A DNA stretch of 64,000 nt. Source: Paraburkholderia megapolitana. Lineage in GTDB: Bacteria > Pseudomonadota > Gammaproteobacteria > Burkholderiales > Burkholderiaceae. Positions 56,643 through 64,000 of this stretch are shown here, in pieces. The DNA lies in NCBI RefSeq assembly GCF_007556815.1, contig NZ_CP041745.1:2891001-2955000 (forward strand). Reading direction: 5' to 3'. The notes below the pieces were generated by a model that was not told the DNA's origin, made no database searches, and saw nothing but the letters and a program-made list of their open reading frames with translations. The translations under genes and the position numbers were made by a program. Each line of letters opens with the position of its first letter. Within the stretch, counting starts at the first letter, position 1.

Positions 56643-57206
56643 ATGGCCAAGCTCAGGTTCGGCATGATGGCTTCGCTCGACGGCTACGTCAGCGACGTCG
56701 ACGGCAAGTTCGACTGGGGTCAGGTCAGCGAGGAAGTACACCGCTTTGCCGAACACGAGCAGACCCACGAAGGTATTACGATCTACGGTCGCCGGATGTT
56801 CGAGACGATGGCTGTATGGGACGTGCTTGCCGAAGACCAGACTGTCAGTCAGTTCATACGCGACTTCGGCGTCGCGTGGCAGCACACCGACAAGATCGTA
56901 GTCTCCCGCTCGCTCACCGAGGTCACGACGACGCGCACGCGCCTTGTCCACGAGTTGAGCGCGGACGACATCCGCCAGATCAAGGCGGAGTCGCCACAAG
57001 ACATCGGCGTGGCCGGACCGACGCTCGCCGCGAGCTACCTCAAGCAAGGTTTGATCGACGAAGTGTCGGTGTATTGCATTCCTGTCGTCGTCGGTGGCGG
57101 AACACGGATGTTTCAGAACATCGACGCAACGATCCGGCTGGAGCGCATCGAGCAGCACGCATTCGGCAACGGCGTCACCTTCATGCGCTACGCGGTGCGA
57201 AGGTGA
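56643..57206 (+). CDS. Dihydrofolate reductase family protein (RibD C-terminal type)
   Basis: A 187-residue protein of the DHFR / RibD_C fold. Features are the N-terminal FGMMASLDGYVSD, the ITIYGRRMFETM segment, IGVAGPTLAASYLKQGLIDE and a VVVGGGTRMF end. YyaP/YwjB-like family members are reductases of unknown substrate. It starts directly after the lipoprotein stop. Confidence 0.88.
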   Translation: MAKLRFGMMASLDGYVSDVDGKFDWGQVSEEVHRFAEHEQTHEGITIYGRRMFETMAVWDVLAEDQTVSQFIRDFGVAWQHTDKIVVSRSLTEVTTTRTRLVHELSADDIRQIKAESPQDIGVAGPTLAASYLKQGLIDEVSVYCIPVVVGGGTRMFQNIDATIRLERIEQHAFGNGVTFMRYAVRR

Positions 57207-57481
57207 ATACCGCTTGACCCATCGCAGCATCGCAGCAACCCGCACAACACTTTCCTCGCCACATTTCTTCCACTATCTCCCCCGCGTAGTTTCCCGCCTT
57301 GACGCGGCCAGCAAGCGTTCTATGCTGGCGGTTGCCGCACGCACTACCTGCTTAATACGCGACCCCACGTCGTGCCCTCGCACGCCGCCGCCGCCATCCG
57401 TCCTGATCCGACCGACGCGCCGCGTGACCTAGACCACACGCAGAACAAAGCGTCGATTCGAACAACAACGAAGGAGACGTG

Positions 57482-59080
57482 ATGTTCCACCAATTATTGA
57501 CGCCCATCGGCAATGCACTACTGCCGTCCTTTCTCGTCGCCGTCCTGCCGATCGCCGTCGTGCTCGTCCTGCTCGGCTGGGCCCGAAGGCCTGCATGGCA
57601 GGCATCGCTTGCCGGGCTGGTCGTCGGGCTGATCGTTGCGATCTTCGGCTGGCAGTTTCCAGTCGGGCTCGCGCTGAATTCGGTTGTCGCGGGCGCGGTG
57701 TTCGCCTGCTGGCCCGTAATGTGGATCGTGTTCGCCGCGATCCTGCTGTACAACATCGCCCAACGTTCGGGCCGCTTCGCCGCGTTCCGGATGTGGATGA
57801 TCGACAACCTGCCGAACGACCGGCGCATCGTGCTCGTCGTGATCGGTTTCTCGTTCGGCGCGCTGCTCGAAGGCATTTCGGGCTTCGGCACGCCGATCGC
57901 GATCACCAGTTCGCTGCTGATCCTGCTCGGCTTCCCGACCCTCGAAGCGCTCACCTTCACGCTGATCTTCAACACCGCGCCGGTTGCATTCGGTGCGCTC
58001 GGCGTGCCGATCACGGTGCTCGGCGCAGTCACCCATCTGCCCACCGATGCGCTCGCGAAAATGGTCGGCCGCCAGTTGCCGTTCTTCGCGCTGCTGCTGC
58101 CGTTCTACGTGATCGGCGTGTATGCGGGCTTTCGCAACATGCTGCGCGTGTGGCCGGTGCTGCTCGTGTCGGGCGCGAGCTTCGCGCTGACGCAGTTCGT
58201 CACGTCGAACTTCGTCAACTACAGTCTGACCGACGTGCTGTCTTCGCTGGTGTCGCTGCTGGTCACGATCACCTTCCTGCGCATCTGGAAACCCGCCGTC
58301 GACCCGGCCTTCGCCATCAACGTCGATCGCGTGAACGAGGTGCGCGGCAAAGTAAGTGGTGCCCAGGGCTGGTACCCGTGGCTGATCGTCTCGGCCGTGG
58401 TGATCGTCTGGACCATTACGAAGATCTTCCTGATCGGCGACGTGAAGATTCCGTGGCCCGGTCTCGACAAGGCGGTCTTCATCACGCTCTATAACACGCC
58501 GTATGGCGCGGTCTGGGACTTCCAGCCGCTTGCGACCGGCACCGCGATTCTCGTCGCAGCGATCATCACGGCGGCGGTGTCGGGCGTCGGCGTACGTCAG
58601 TTCGGCGGCGCGATCGCCGACACCTGGGTGCAAACGCGCATCGCGATCCTGACCGTCGCGACGATCGTCGGGCTCGCGTATCTGATGAACTACTCGGGGC
58701 TCAACTACACGCTCGGTCTCGGTGCGGCATCGGTGGGCGCGCTGTTCCCGCTCGTGTCCGCGTTCCTCGGCTGGGTAGCCGTGTTTCTGTCCGGCAGCGA
58801 CACGTCGGGCAACGCGCTGTTCGGCAACCTGCAGGTGGTCGCCGCGAACCAGTTGAACCTGAACCCGATACTGATGGCCGCGACGAATTCGTCGGGTGGC
58901 GTGATGGGCAAGATGATCTCGCCGCAGAACATCGCGACCGGCGTCGCCACCACCGAGCTGAAAGGCAAGGAAGGCGTCGTGTTCGCGAAGACCTTCAAGC
59001 ACTCGATCCTGCTCACCGTGCTGCTCGGCATCCTCGTCTGGCTGCAACAGAACGTGCTGCAGGGGATGATTCCGCACTGA
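57482..59080 (+). CDS. lldP: L-lactate permease
   Basis: A 532-residue inner-membrane lactate transporter of the LctP family with about 12-14 helices. The SFGALLEGISGFGTPIAI and SGSDTSGNALFGNLQVVAA motifs and the late NSSGGVMGKMISPQNIATG are the family signatures. The ATG at 57482 follows AAGGAG; a GTG three bases earlier is too close to the site. No lactate dehydrogenase gene is next to it. Confidence 0.95.
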   Translation: MFHQLLTPIGNALLPSFLVAVLPIAVVLVLLGWARRPAWQASLAGLVVGLIVAIFGWQFPVGLALNSVVAGAVFACWPVMWIVFAAILLYNIAQRSGRFAAFRMWMIDNLPNDRRIVLVVIGFSFGALLEGISGFGTPIAITSSLLILLGFPTLEALTFTLIFNTAPVAFGALGVPITVLGAVTHLPTDALAKMVGRQLPFFALLLPFYVIGVYAGFRNMLRVWPVLLVSGASFALTQFVTSNFVNYSLTDVLSSLVSLLVTITFLRIWKPAVDPAFAINVDRVNEVRGKVSGAQGWYPWLIVSAVVIVWTITKIFLIGDVKIPWPGLDKAVFITLYNTPYGAVWDFQPLATGTAILVAAIITAAVSGVGVRQFGGAIADTWVQTRIAILTVATIVGLAYLMNYSGLNYTLGLGAASVGALFPLVSAFLGWVAVFLSGSDTSGNALFGNLQVVAANQLNLNPILMAATNSSGGVMGKMISPQNIATGVATTELKGKEGVVFAKTFKHSILLTVLLGILVWLQQNVLQGMIPH

Positions 59081-59348
59081 TACGCGCTGGCCCCGGTTCA
59101 CGGTTCGCAGTTTATGGTTCGAGCCGGGGCGGCCGCAATTTTTCTCACATAGCCGTGAGAATTGATCGTTTTGCCCGCCTGTCCACCGCGCTTACGATGA
59201 CGCTCTTCGAACGCGCGGCGTCAGCGGCGTCACGTCTCCAGCCGCTCTCCGGTTTCTTGCCGTTTCATTACGGCCTGAAGCTTTCAGGGGATTCGCGCTG
59301 ATACGATGTGTGCACGTCACGACTCAACCGTGCATGACGCCGGAATCC

Positions 59349-60284
59349 ATGAAACCCGCCAATCTGATCCAGTTACTCGTACTCGCCGCCTTGTGGGGCG
59401 CCTCGTTTCTTTTCATCCGCGTCGGTGTGACCGACTTCGGCGTGGCACCGCTGATGGCGCTGCGCGTCGGCATCGGCGCTGTGTTCCTGCTCGCCGTGAT
59501 GATCATGCGGCGCCCGGTGCGCGAATCGCTGCACACGCTGCGCACGCGCGCATGGCCACTGCTCGTCGTCGGCGTCCTCAATTCGGCGGCGCCTTTCTGT
59601 CTGTTTGCGTATGCGGAGCTGACGCTGTCGGCGGGCGTGACGTCGGTGATCAATGCGACGGCGCCGCTGTGGGGTGCGCTCGTCGCCTATCTGTGGGTCA
59701 AGGACAAGCTCAGCATGCTGCGCGTGCTCGGGCTCGTCGTCGGTTTTGCCGGCGTGCTGATGCTCGTGTGGGACCAGATCGCGACGCCGCACGGCGCGGC
59801 CGCCACGCCCACGACTACCGCGCTCGCCGCCGCGGCCGGGCTCGGTGCCACGCTGCTGTATGGCATCGCTGCGAACTACACGAAGCGTTATCTGACGGGT
59901 ATCGATCCGCTGACCATCGCCGCCGGCACGATGACCGGCGCAACCATCGTGTTGCTGCCGCTCGCGATTCTCTGGTGGCCGGCCACGCCGATCTCGCACA
60001 CGGCATGGGGCGCGGTGCTGGCACTCGGCATTGCCTGTACCGGTATCGCCTACATGCTGTACTTCCACCTCATCGCGGTGACCGGTCCTGCCCGCGCGAT
60101 CACCGTGACCTTCGTGGTGCCGATCTTCGGCATTCTGTGGGGCATGCTGTTCCTGCACGAGAGCGTGTCGATCGGGATGATCGAAGGTTGCGCGGTGATA
60201 CTCGCCGGCACGGCGCTCGCGACGGGTGTGATCAAGCGGATTCCTGGCATCGGGCCGCCGCGTGCCGAAAGCGCGCGTCAGTGA
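59349..60284 (+). CDS. EamA-family (DMT) transporter
   Basis: A 311-residue inner-membrane protein with two EamA repeats: LVLAALWGASFLFIRVGV near the start and the second repeat after AGLGATLLYGIAANY. The GPARAITVTFVVPIFGILWGMLFLHE segment is typical. The start is uncertain: ATG 59349 has a CGGAA site; ATG 59334 and GTG 59310 lie upstream. Substrate unknown; unlike the EamA gene at 49408, it follows lldP. Confidence 0.87.
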   Translation: MKPANLIQLLVLAALWGASFLFIRVGVTDFGVAPLMALRVGIGAVFLLAVMIMRRPVRESLHTLRTRAWPLLVVGVLNSAAPFCLFAYAELTLSAGVTSVINATAPLWGALVAYLWVKDKLSMLRVLGLVVGFAGVLMLVWDQIATPHGAAATPTTTALAAAAGLGATLLYGIAANYTKRYLTGIDPLTIAAGTMTGATIVLLPLAILWWPATPISHTAWGAVLALGIACTGIAYMLYFHLIAVTGPARAITVTFVVPIFGILWGMLFLHESVSIGMIEGCAVILAGTALATGVIKRIPGIGPPRAESARQ

Positions 60285-60399
60285 CACGCCTGGCCGTGTC
60301 AAGGCTGGCCGCTTCAAGGCCACCTGCCTTGCCCAGCTAACCCGACCCGTACTGCCACGCGCCCCGCTCACGTCGAGGCGCGCTGTTTTCTGCCGCCAC

Positions 60400-60599
60400 A
60401 AAAAAAATAGCCCGCACTCCACAGGAGCGCGGGCGAAACCGTCGCCCTACGAGGATAGGCGACGGGGCCACAGAGACCCGCGTGCTGGGCACGCGAGTCA
60501 TCGTCGGGCATCGCGCAGGCTCGTGTCGGCCGGCGCGGAAATTCTGCTGCACCACGGGAAGCGCCGAAAGCCTTGCTGCATAAGGCTCATATCCCGCGT
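60400..60599 (-). ncRNA. Candidate structured small RNA
   Basis: Minus-strand signals outline a transcript of about 200 bases. A -35 TTGACG (60630-60635) and -10 TTTACT (60606-60611) are 18 bases apart. Downstream are four hairpins: AGCCTT / AAGGCT around 60575, a perfect 7-bp stem CGCGTGC / GCACGCG (60479-60495), an 8-bp stem CCGTCGCC / GGCGACGG (60439-60465) with a UCCUC-type loop, and an 11-bp terminator stem (60410-60434, one mismatch) followed by eight T. The bamC terminator lies before it, so it is a separate unit. I do not recognise a known family. Confidence 0.5.
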
Positions 60600-60768
60600 T
60601 GGGGGAGTAAAAGCAGCTTACGTGCCAGCCGTCAATGTTACAGAAACAGGTGTGCAACCCATTGATTGTTATGGGTGTCGGTGGAACCGTAAGGAAAATT
60701 AGGGGCTGGCTGGACGGGCGTTACGGCGTAACGTCACGTTACGTCGCAGGTATATCTTCAGACGTGAA

Positions 60769-60802
60769 AAAACCCGCCGAGGCCTGACGCCGGGCGGGTT
60801 TT
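60769..60802 (-). terminator. Intrinsic terminator of bamC
   Basis: Stem AAAACCCGCC / GGCGGGTTTT (60769-60778 with 60793-60802), followed on the minus strand by a T-run. It lies 31 bases after the bamC stop. Confidence 0.88.
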
Positions 60803-60832
60803 CGGGGTACTACGCGAGATAGCGCGAGGGTT

Positions 60833-62065
60833 TCAGCGCAGCTGGTCGACCACCAGCGACATGATCTGCTTCGCCTGCTTCGACGAATCGGTCTGGCCCG
60901 CCGCATCGACGACGGCCACGCGCGTCTGTTCCGGCGTCACCGCGCGGACATTGACGCGGTACTGCTTCGCGACCTTTTCCTTCTTGCCGTGGAACACCTG
61001 GCTCCAGAAGCCCTGCTCCGCTTCGCTCAGATCGGTCGGATCGACGTAACGGATGTAGTACAGGCCGTTTGCGCGGTCGCGGTCGTCGACGGTGAAGTTG
61101 CTGCGGTCGAGCGCGATGCCCACACGCACCCATGCGCGGTCGTACGGCTCTCCGAGCGTGAGTTCGGTGGACGTGAACTGCGCGCCGCTACCCGAGCTAT
61201 CCGACGAATCCGAACGTGCAGGCGTCTGTGCAGCGAGTGCGACGTTCTGCGCCGCGGTCGCGGCCGCCGCCGATTTCGCGCCGGCTGTAGCCGCGCCCGG
61301 TGCATCCTGCGAGCCCGCCGGCGTCAGCGCAGCCGACGTATTGCCCGTTCCGGCACGCGAATCGTTCACTGCCAGCGTCGCCATCAGCCGCTTCAGATAT
61401 TCGGTTTCGAGCCCCGGATCGTTCGGCTTCGGCTCCCACTTGCTGTTCTCGTTGTTCGTGCCGGTCAGCGCTTCGCGCATGCCTTTCTGGCTGATGAACA
61501 CATAGGTGCCGCCGTTCGACGTCGGTTCGAGACGCGTGCGGTACTTGTTGCGCTCGGCGGTCACGTACGAATTGCCCATCGCCAGCGTCAGCGTGTTGCG
61601 GATCAGCCCGTCGTTCACCTTCGGATGGGTTTCGTTCCAGTCGGTTTCCATCACGCCCTTCGCGCGCTGGTCGACGACGAGCAGGAAGCCCTGCTCCTGC
61701 CAGAAGCGGCGGATCTGCGGCCATGCCTGATCGGGTGATTTGTTGTCGATGACGAGCCAGCTTTCGCTGCCGTCGCGCTGGATGTGCATGTTGCTGACGA
61801 CCGGCACCACGACGTCGGTGGTGGCCGGAGCAGCCTGCTGGACCTGCTTGAGCGAAGAAAGCGATGCTTCGCCACCTTGCGGCGGCAGCGAACGCTGATC
61901 CGGCGTCTCGTCGATCAGGTTCGGCGGAATGGCCAGCGACACCTGCTTCGATTTCGAATCGCTTTTGTAGTCGATTTTGTTCGGCGACGACGTGCCGCAG
62001 CCGGCGACCAGCCCGCCTGCCATCAGCAATGCTGCAAACCGCTTGGTAAGACGAAGATCAGTCAT
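60833..62065 (-). CDS. bamC: Outer membrane assembly lipoprotein BamC
   Basis: A 410-residue lipoprotein of the BAM complex, which inserts beta-barrel proteins in the outer membrane. The signal peptide ends at lipobox LVAGC. The unstructured early part (NKIDYKSDSKSKQVSLAIPPNL, given by its ends NKIDYKS and AIPPNL) binds BamD in homologues, and two helix-grip domains follow, separated by an Ala-rich linker at about 255-305. The dapA gene that often precedes bamC is not seen. The ATG at 62065 gives the signal start. Confidence 0.92.
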   Translation of the reverse strand: MTDLRLTKRFAALLMAGGLVAGCGTSSPNKIDYKSDSKSKQVSLAIPPNLIDETPDQRSLPPQGGEASLSSLKQVQQAAPATTDVVVPVVSNMHIQRDGSESWLVIDNKSPDQAWPQIRRFWQEQGFLLVVDQRAKGVMETDWNETHPKVNDGLIRNTLTLAMGNSYVTAERNKYRTRLEPTSNGGTYVFISQKGMREALTGTNNENSKWEPKPNDPGLETEYLKRLMATLAVNDSRAGTGNTSAALTPAGSQDAPGAATAGAKSAAAATAAQNVALAAQTPARSDSSDSSGSGAQFTSTELTLGEPYDRAWVRVGIALDRSNFTVDDRDRANGLYYIRYVDPTDLSEAEQGFWSQVFHGKKEKVAKQYRVNVRAVTPEQTRVAVVDAAGQTDSSKQAKQIMSLVVDQLR

Positions 62066-62190
62066 GTTCGGGGAATCCTTCGCAACGCAACGCCACGGCA
62101 AGTTTCCGTGGATCAACCCAGCATTTTACCGATCCAGCGAGAGGATGCGCAAAAAGTAGAGTCAGGGGGTGAAAGTAAGGTGCCCGCACT

Positions 62191-62715
62191 TCAATCGGTG
62201 TCGTCGGACGGCGGGTTGGTTTTGACCATGTCGGGCGGCGCGAGCCAGCGGAACGAAGTAAGGCCGCTCCGGTTATACGTACATTGGACTGCGGCCGGCA
62301 CTTTGCCTGGTTTCAGCCTGGCCTGCTTCACCGGTGCTGTCGGCGGGTGCAGACCGTCAAACGGGGAACTGAAGCCTTCGCCGGCGCGCCGCGTGGTAGC
62401 GGACACCGCGGACGCCGCCGAAGCAGCAGACGCGGCCGCAGCCTCGGAGGCGTCGGATGCCTCGGACGCGGCCGATGCTGCCGTCGCCACCGCTACCTCG
62501 GACGCAGCCTTCTGGATTTCCCCCTCGACGACCACTCGCGTGCCGTCGATACCGACACCCGTGTGCGAAACCTTGAGCTTGTCGGCCGATTCGGCGCCCA
62601 GCGCGATACGCATCGATTGTTCGCACGCATCCGCGTTGCGGTACACGGCCGTGCATGCAGCCGACAGCGTAGCTGCGGCGACAACGCTGGCGAGTAGGAG
62701 AATCCGGGTCTTCAT
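62191..62715 (-). CDS. Ala-rich lipoprotein
   Basis: A 174-residue lipoprotein: signal MKTRILLLASVVAAATLS, lipobox SAAC. The early part (CEQSMRIALGAESADKLKVSHTGVG, given by its ends CEQSMRI and HTGVG) looks folded; the middle is Ala/Ser repeats (ASAASEASDASEAAAA); the end has CTYNRSGLTSFRWLAPP. The ATG at 62715 follows CGGAAG. The long frame beyond it is not coding. Role unknown; it is upstream of bamC on the same strand. Confidence 0.72.
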   Translation of the reverse strand: MKTRILLLASVVAAATLSAACTAVYRNADACEQSMRIALGAESADKLKVSHTGVGIDGTRVVVEGEIQKAASEVAVATAASAASEASDASEAAAASAASAASAVSATTRRAGEGFSSPFDGLHPPTAPVKQARLKPGKVPAAVQCTYNRSGLTSFRWLAPPDMVKTNPPSDDTD

Positions 62716-62943
62716 CGAGCTTCCGTGGTTCAGTGCGACGCCAATTGTAACGTAGCGCCCGCCTGCGACGAGATGCGACCGCGGGCATGCATTCGGCGCG
62801 CGACTGGCGCGCACCCGCCGTGTACCTGCCAACGCCGCGCGACTGGCAGAATAGCGGCCAGCCGTCGGCCCGTGCCGGCACACGCTAGCGGGCCTCATCG
62901 GCACGCGATGCGCCTCGCTTGCGACTACAGGTATTCCATCCGC

Positions 62944-63540
62944 ATGACCAGTCTCGTGATTCTCGCCGTTGCCGCTTACGCCGCCACCAACATCGACAAC
63001 CTGTGCGTACTGCTCGCCTTTCTCGCCGATGCGCGCGACGGCAAGTATCGCGTGATCGTCGGGCAGTTTCTCGGCTCGGCGGCGCTTGTTGTCATCGCGC
63101 TGGCGGTAGCCGCACTGCTCACGAAGCTGCCGGAGCCCTATATCGGCCTGCTCGGTTTTCTGCCGGTCACGGTCGGCATCGTGAAGGGACGGACATGGCT
63201 GCGCTCGCGTTCCGGTGTGGAACAGGCGGAAGTAGCGAGCGCGTCGCGCGGGTCGTCGCCGTGGACCGTTGCCGGCGTCGCCATCTCCAACGGCTCGGAC
63301 AATCTCGCGGTGTATGTGCCGCTCTACGCCGCGCATTCTGCCGCCGATGCGGTGACGATCACGCTGGTCTTCGCCGCGATGACAGCACTCTGGTGCGCGA
63401 GCGCCGTGTGGCTCGTGAATCATCCGTTGCTGGGGGCGCCGCTGCGGCGCTATGGCGCGGCGATCCTGCCTCTTGTACTGATCGTCATCGGGATCTCGGT
63501 GATCGTGCAGCACGAGGCGTGGCGAGTAGTGATCGGCTGA
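62944..63540 (+). CDS. CadD-family cadmium resistance transporter-like protein
   Basis: A 198-residue inner-membrane protein with about five to six helices, matching the CadD family: start TSLVILAVAAYAATNIDNLCVLL and ISNGSDNLAVYVPLYA in the second half. CadD proteins are linked to cadmium resistance in Gram-positive bacteria; function here is uncertain. The ATG at 62944 has a weak site; an in-frame ATG at 62908 is possible. Confidence 0.82.
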   Translation: MTSLVILAVAAYAATNIDNLCVLLAFLADARDGKYRVIVGQFLGSAALVVIALAVAALLTKLPEPYIGLLGFLPVTVGIVKGRTWLRSRSGVEQAEVASASRGSSPWTVAGVAISNGSDNLAVYVPLYAAHSAADAVTITLVFAAMTALWCASAVWLVNHPLLGAPLRRYGAAILPLVLIVIGISVIVQHEAWRVVIG

Positions 63541-63708
63541 TGCGCCGACACGCTGTGGGACCAACGTATCGATGCACTGCGGCGCACGCCTTGGCCTCTC
63601 TTCGACACGCCGCAGCCACGCGCATATCGATATACCGATTCGCGCATTTCGCTTTCCAGCGCTGCGCCGCATAATGGCCGTCACTTCACTCCCCACTCTC
63701 CGACCGCC

Positions 63709-64000
63709 ATGCGTACGCCCCGCCTCACGCTTGCGGCGCACTGCGCCGCGTTATCCACGGCGCTACTGCTCGTCGCCTGCGCAACATCGTCCACGAATCC
63801 GCCTGCACCCGATGTCGCGCTCAATGCAGCGATCGCCGGATCGCAGCGCAGCGACGCCGCTAAAGCACGCGACGTTTATCGTCATCCGCAGCAGACGTTG
63901 CAGTTCTTCGCGATCGCACCGACACAACGCGTACTCGAAATCGCCCCGGGCGGCGGCTGGTACACCGAGATTCTTGCGCCCTATCTGCATGATCGCGGCA
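63709..64000 (+). CDS. Methyltransferase-like lipoprotein, cut by window end
   Basis: The first 97 codons of a gene that runs off the window. The ATG at 63709 gives a signal peptide with lipobox LLVAC, a short linker, then QTLQFFAIAPTQRVLEIAPG and GGWYTEILAPYL, the start of a class I SAM-dependent methyltransferase fold (the GGG site is motif I). Exported methyltransferase-like lipoproteins occur in many proteobacteria; activity is not shown. Confidence 0.8.
   Translation, partial: MRTPRLTLAAHCAALSTALLLVACATSSTNPPAPDVALNAAIAGSQRSDAAKARDVYRHPQQTLQFFAIAPTQRVLEIAPGGGWYTEILAPYLHDRG

Larger units (their letters stand above)
60285..60832. other. Gap holding a candidate small RNA
   Basis: 548 bases without a supported protein gene. 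On the minus strand it holds the bamC terminator, a possible promoter, and a run of hairpins ending in a strong terminator. Confidence 0.5.

Noticed and set aside
60337..60657. A 106-codon minus-strand frame
   Set aside because: It runs through the hairpins and terminator of the candidate small RNA and has no ribosome site, so it is unlikely to be coding.

Overview
The window reads as ordinary chromosome of a high-GC betaproteobacterium of the family Burkholderiaceae, most likely Paraburkholderia, Burkholderia or a close relative. The inference rests on an IolC kinase fused to a DUF2090 domain, a pentapeptide MxKDx repeat protein, an OlsB-type ornithine acyltransferase, a long serine/threonine-rich trimeric autotransporter adhesin, BamC, and many small lipoproteins. 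No species call is possible from sequence reading alone. Almost the whole window is coding. I see no phage, insertion sequence, integrase or CRISPR array.

Layout. 26-5751: myo-inositol catabolism genes iolC-iolD-iolE-iolB, tightly overlapped. 5823-8189: a large exported protein made of two related halves. 8490-14436: one minus-strand gene train, Nudix hydrolase, iron-type alcohol dehydrogenase, acyl-CoA thioesterase, then livH-livM-livG-livF, with no binding-protein gene. 14996-17412: an MFS permease divergent from a LysR regulator. 17590-24729: alaS, a frameshifted CoA-transferase gene, a glycine-zipper lipoprotein, glnS and a Nudix hydrolase. 24967-28171: a di-heme peroxidase lipoprotein divergent from an AcpA/phospholipase-type phosphoesterase. 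28278-35043: small genes, tRNA-Arg, uppP, an aldose epimerase, an NlpD-like lipoprotein, and several small lipoproteins and membrane peptides. 35213-37831: an XRE-cupin regulator divergent from an SDR plus a divergent QueA-like protein. 38645-42850: the trimeric autotransporter adhesin, flanked upstream by an 800-base AT-rich gap.

43016-49331: a small membrane protein, tRNA-Pro, sixA, olsB, and the polyphosphate pair ppx and ppk1 transcribed divergently. 49408-53435: an EamA transporter, an MxKDx protein and a three-gene DUF1223 / cytochrome b561 / molybdopterin oxidoreductase operon. 53687-55812: a TPP riboswitch and thiC. 56142-60284: a Tyr/Pro/Gly-rich lipoprotein, a DHFR-like reductase, lldP and a second EamA transporter. 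60400-60599: a candidate structured small RNA on the minus strand. 60833-64000: bamC, an Ala-rich lipoprotein, a CadD-like transporter and the start of a methyltransferase-like lipoprotein cut by the window edge.

The most interesting items are a LivF ATPase whose Walker A lysine is arginine, the internally duplicated exported protein, the QueA-like/SDR/XRE-cupin cluster, the mixed 11/7-residue stalk repeat of the adhesin, the candidate small RNA, and two genes that each look one base short in a run of G. Those last two may be homopolymer errors in the assembly rather than biology.
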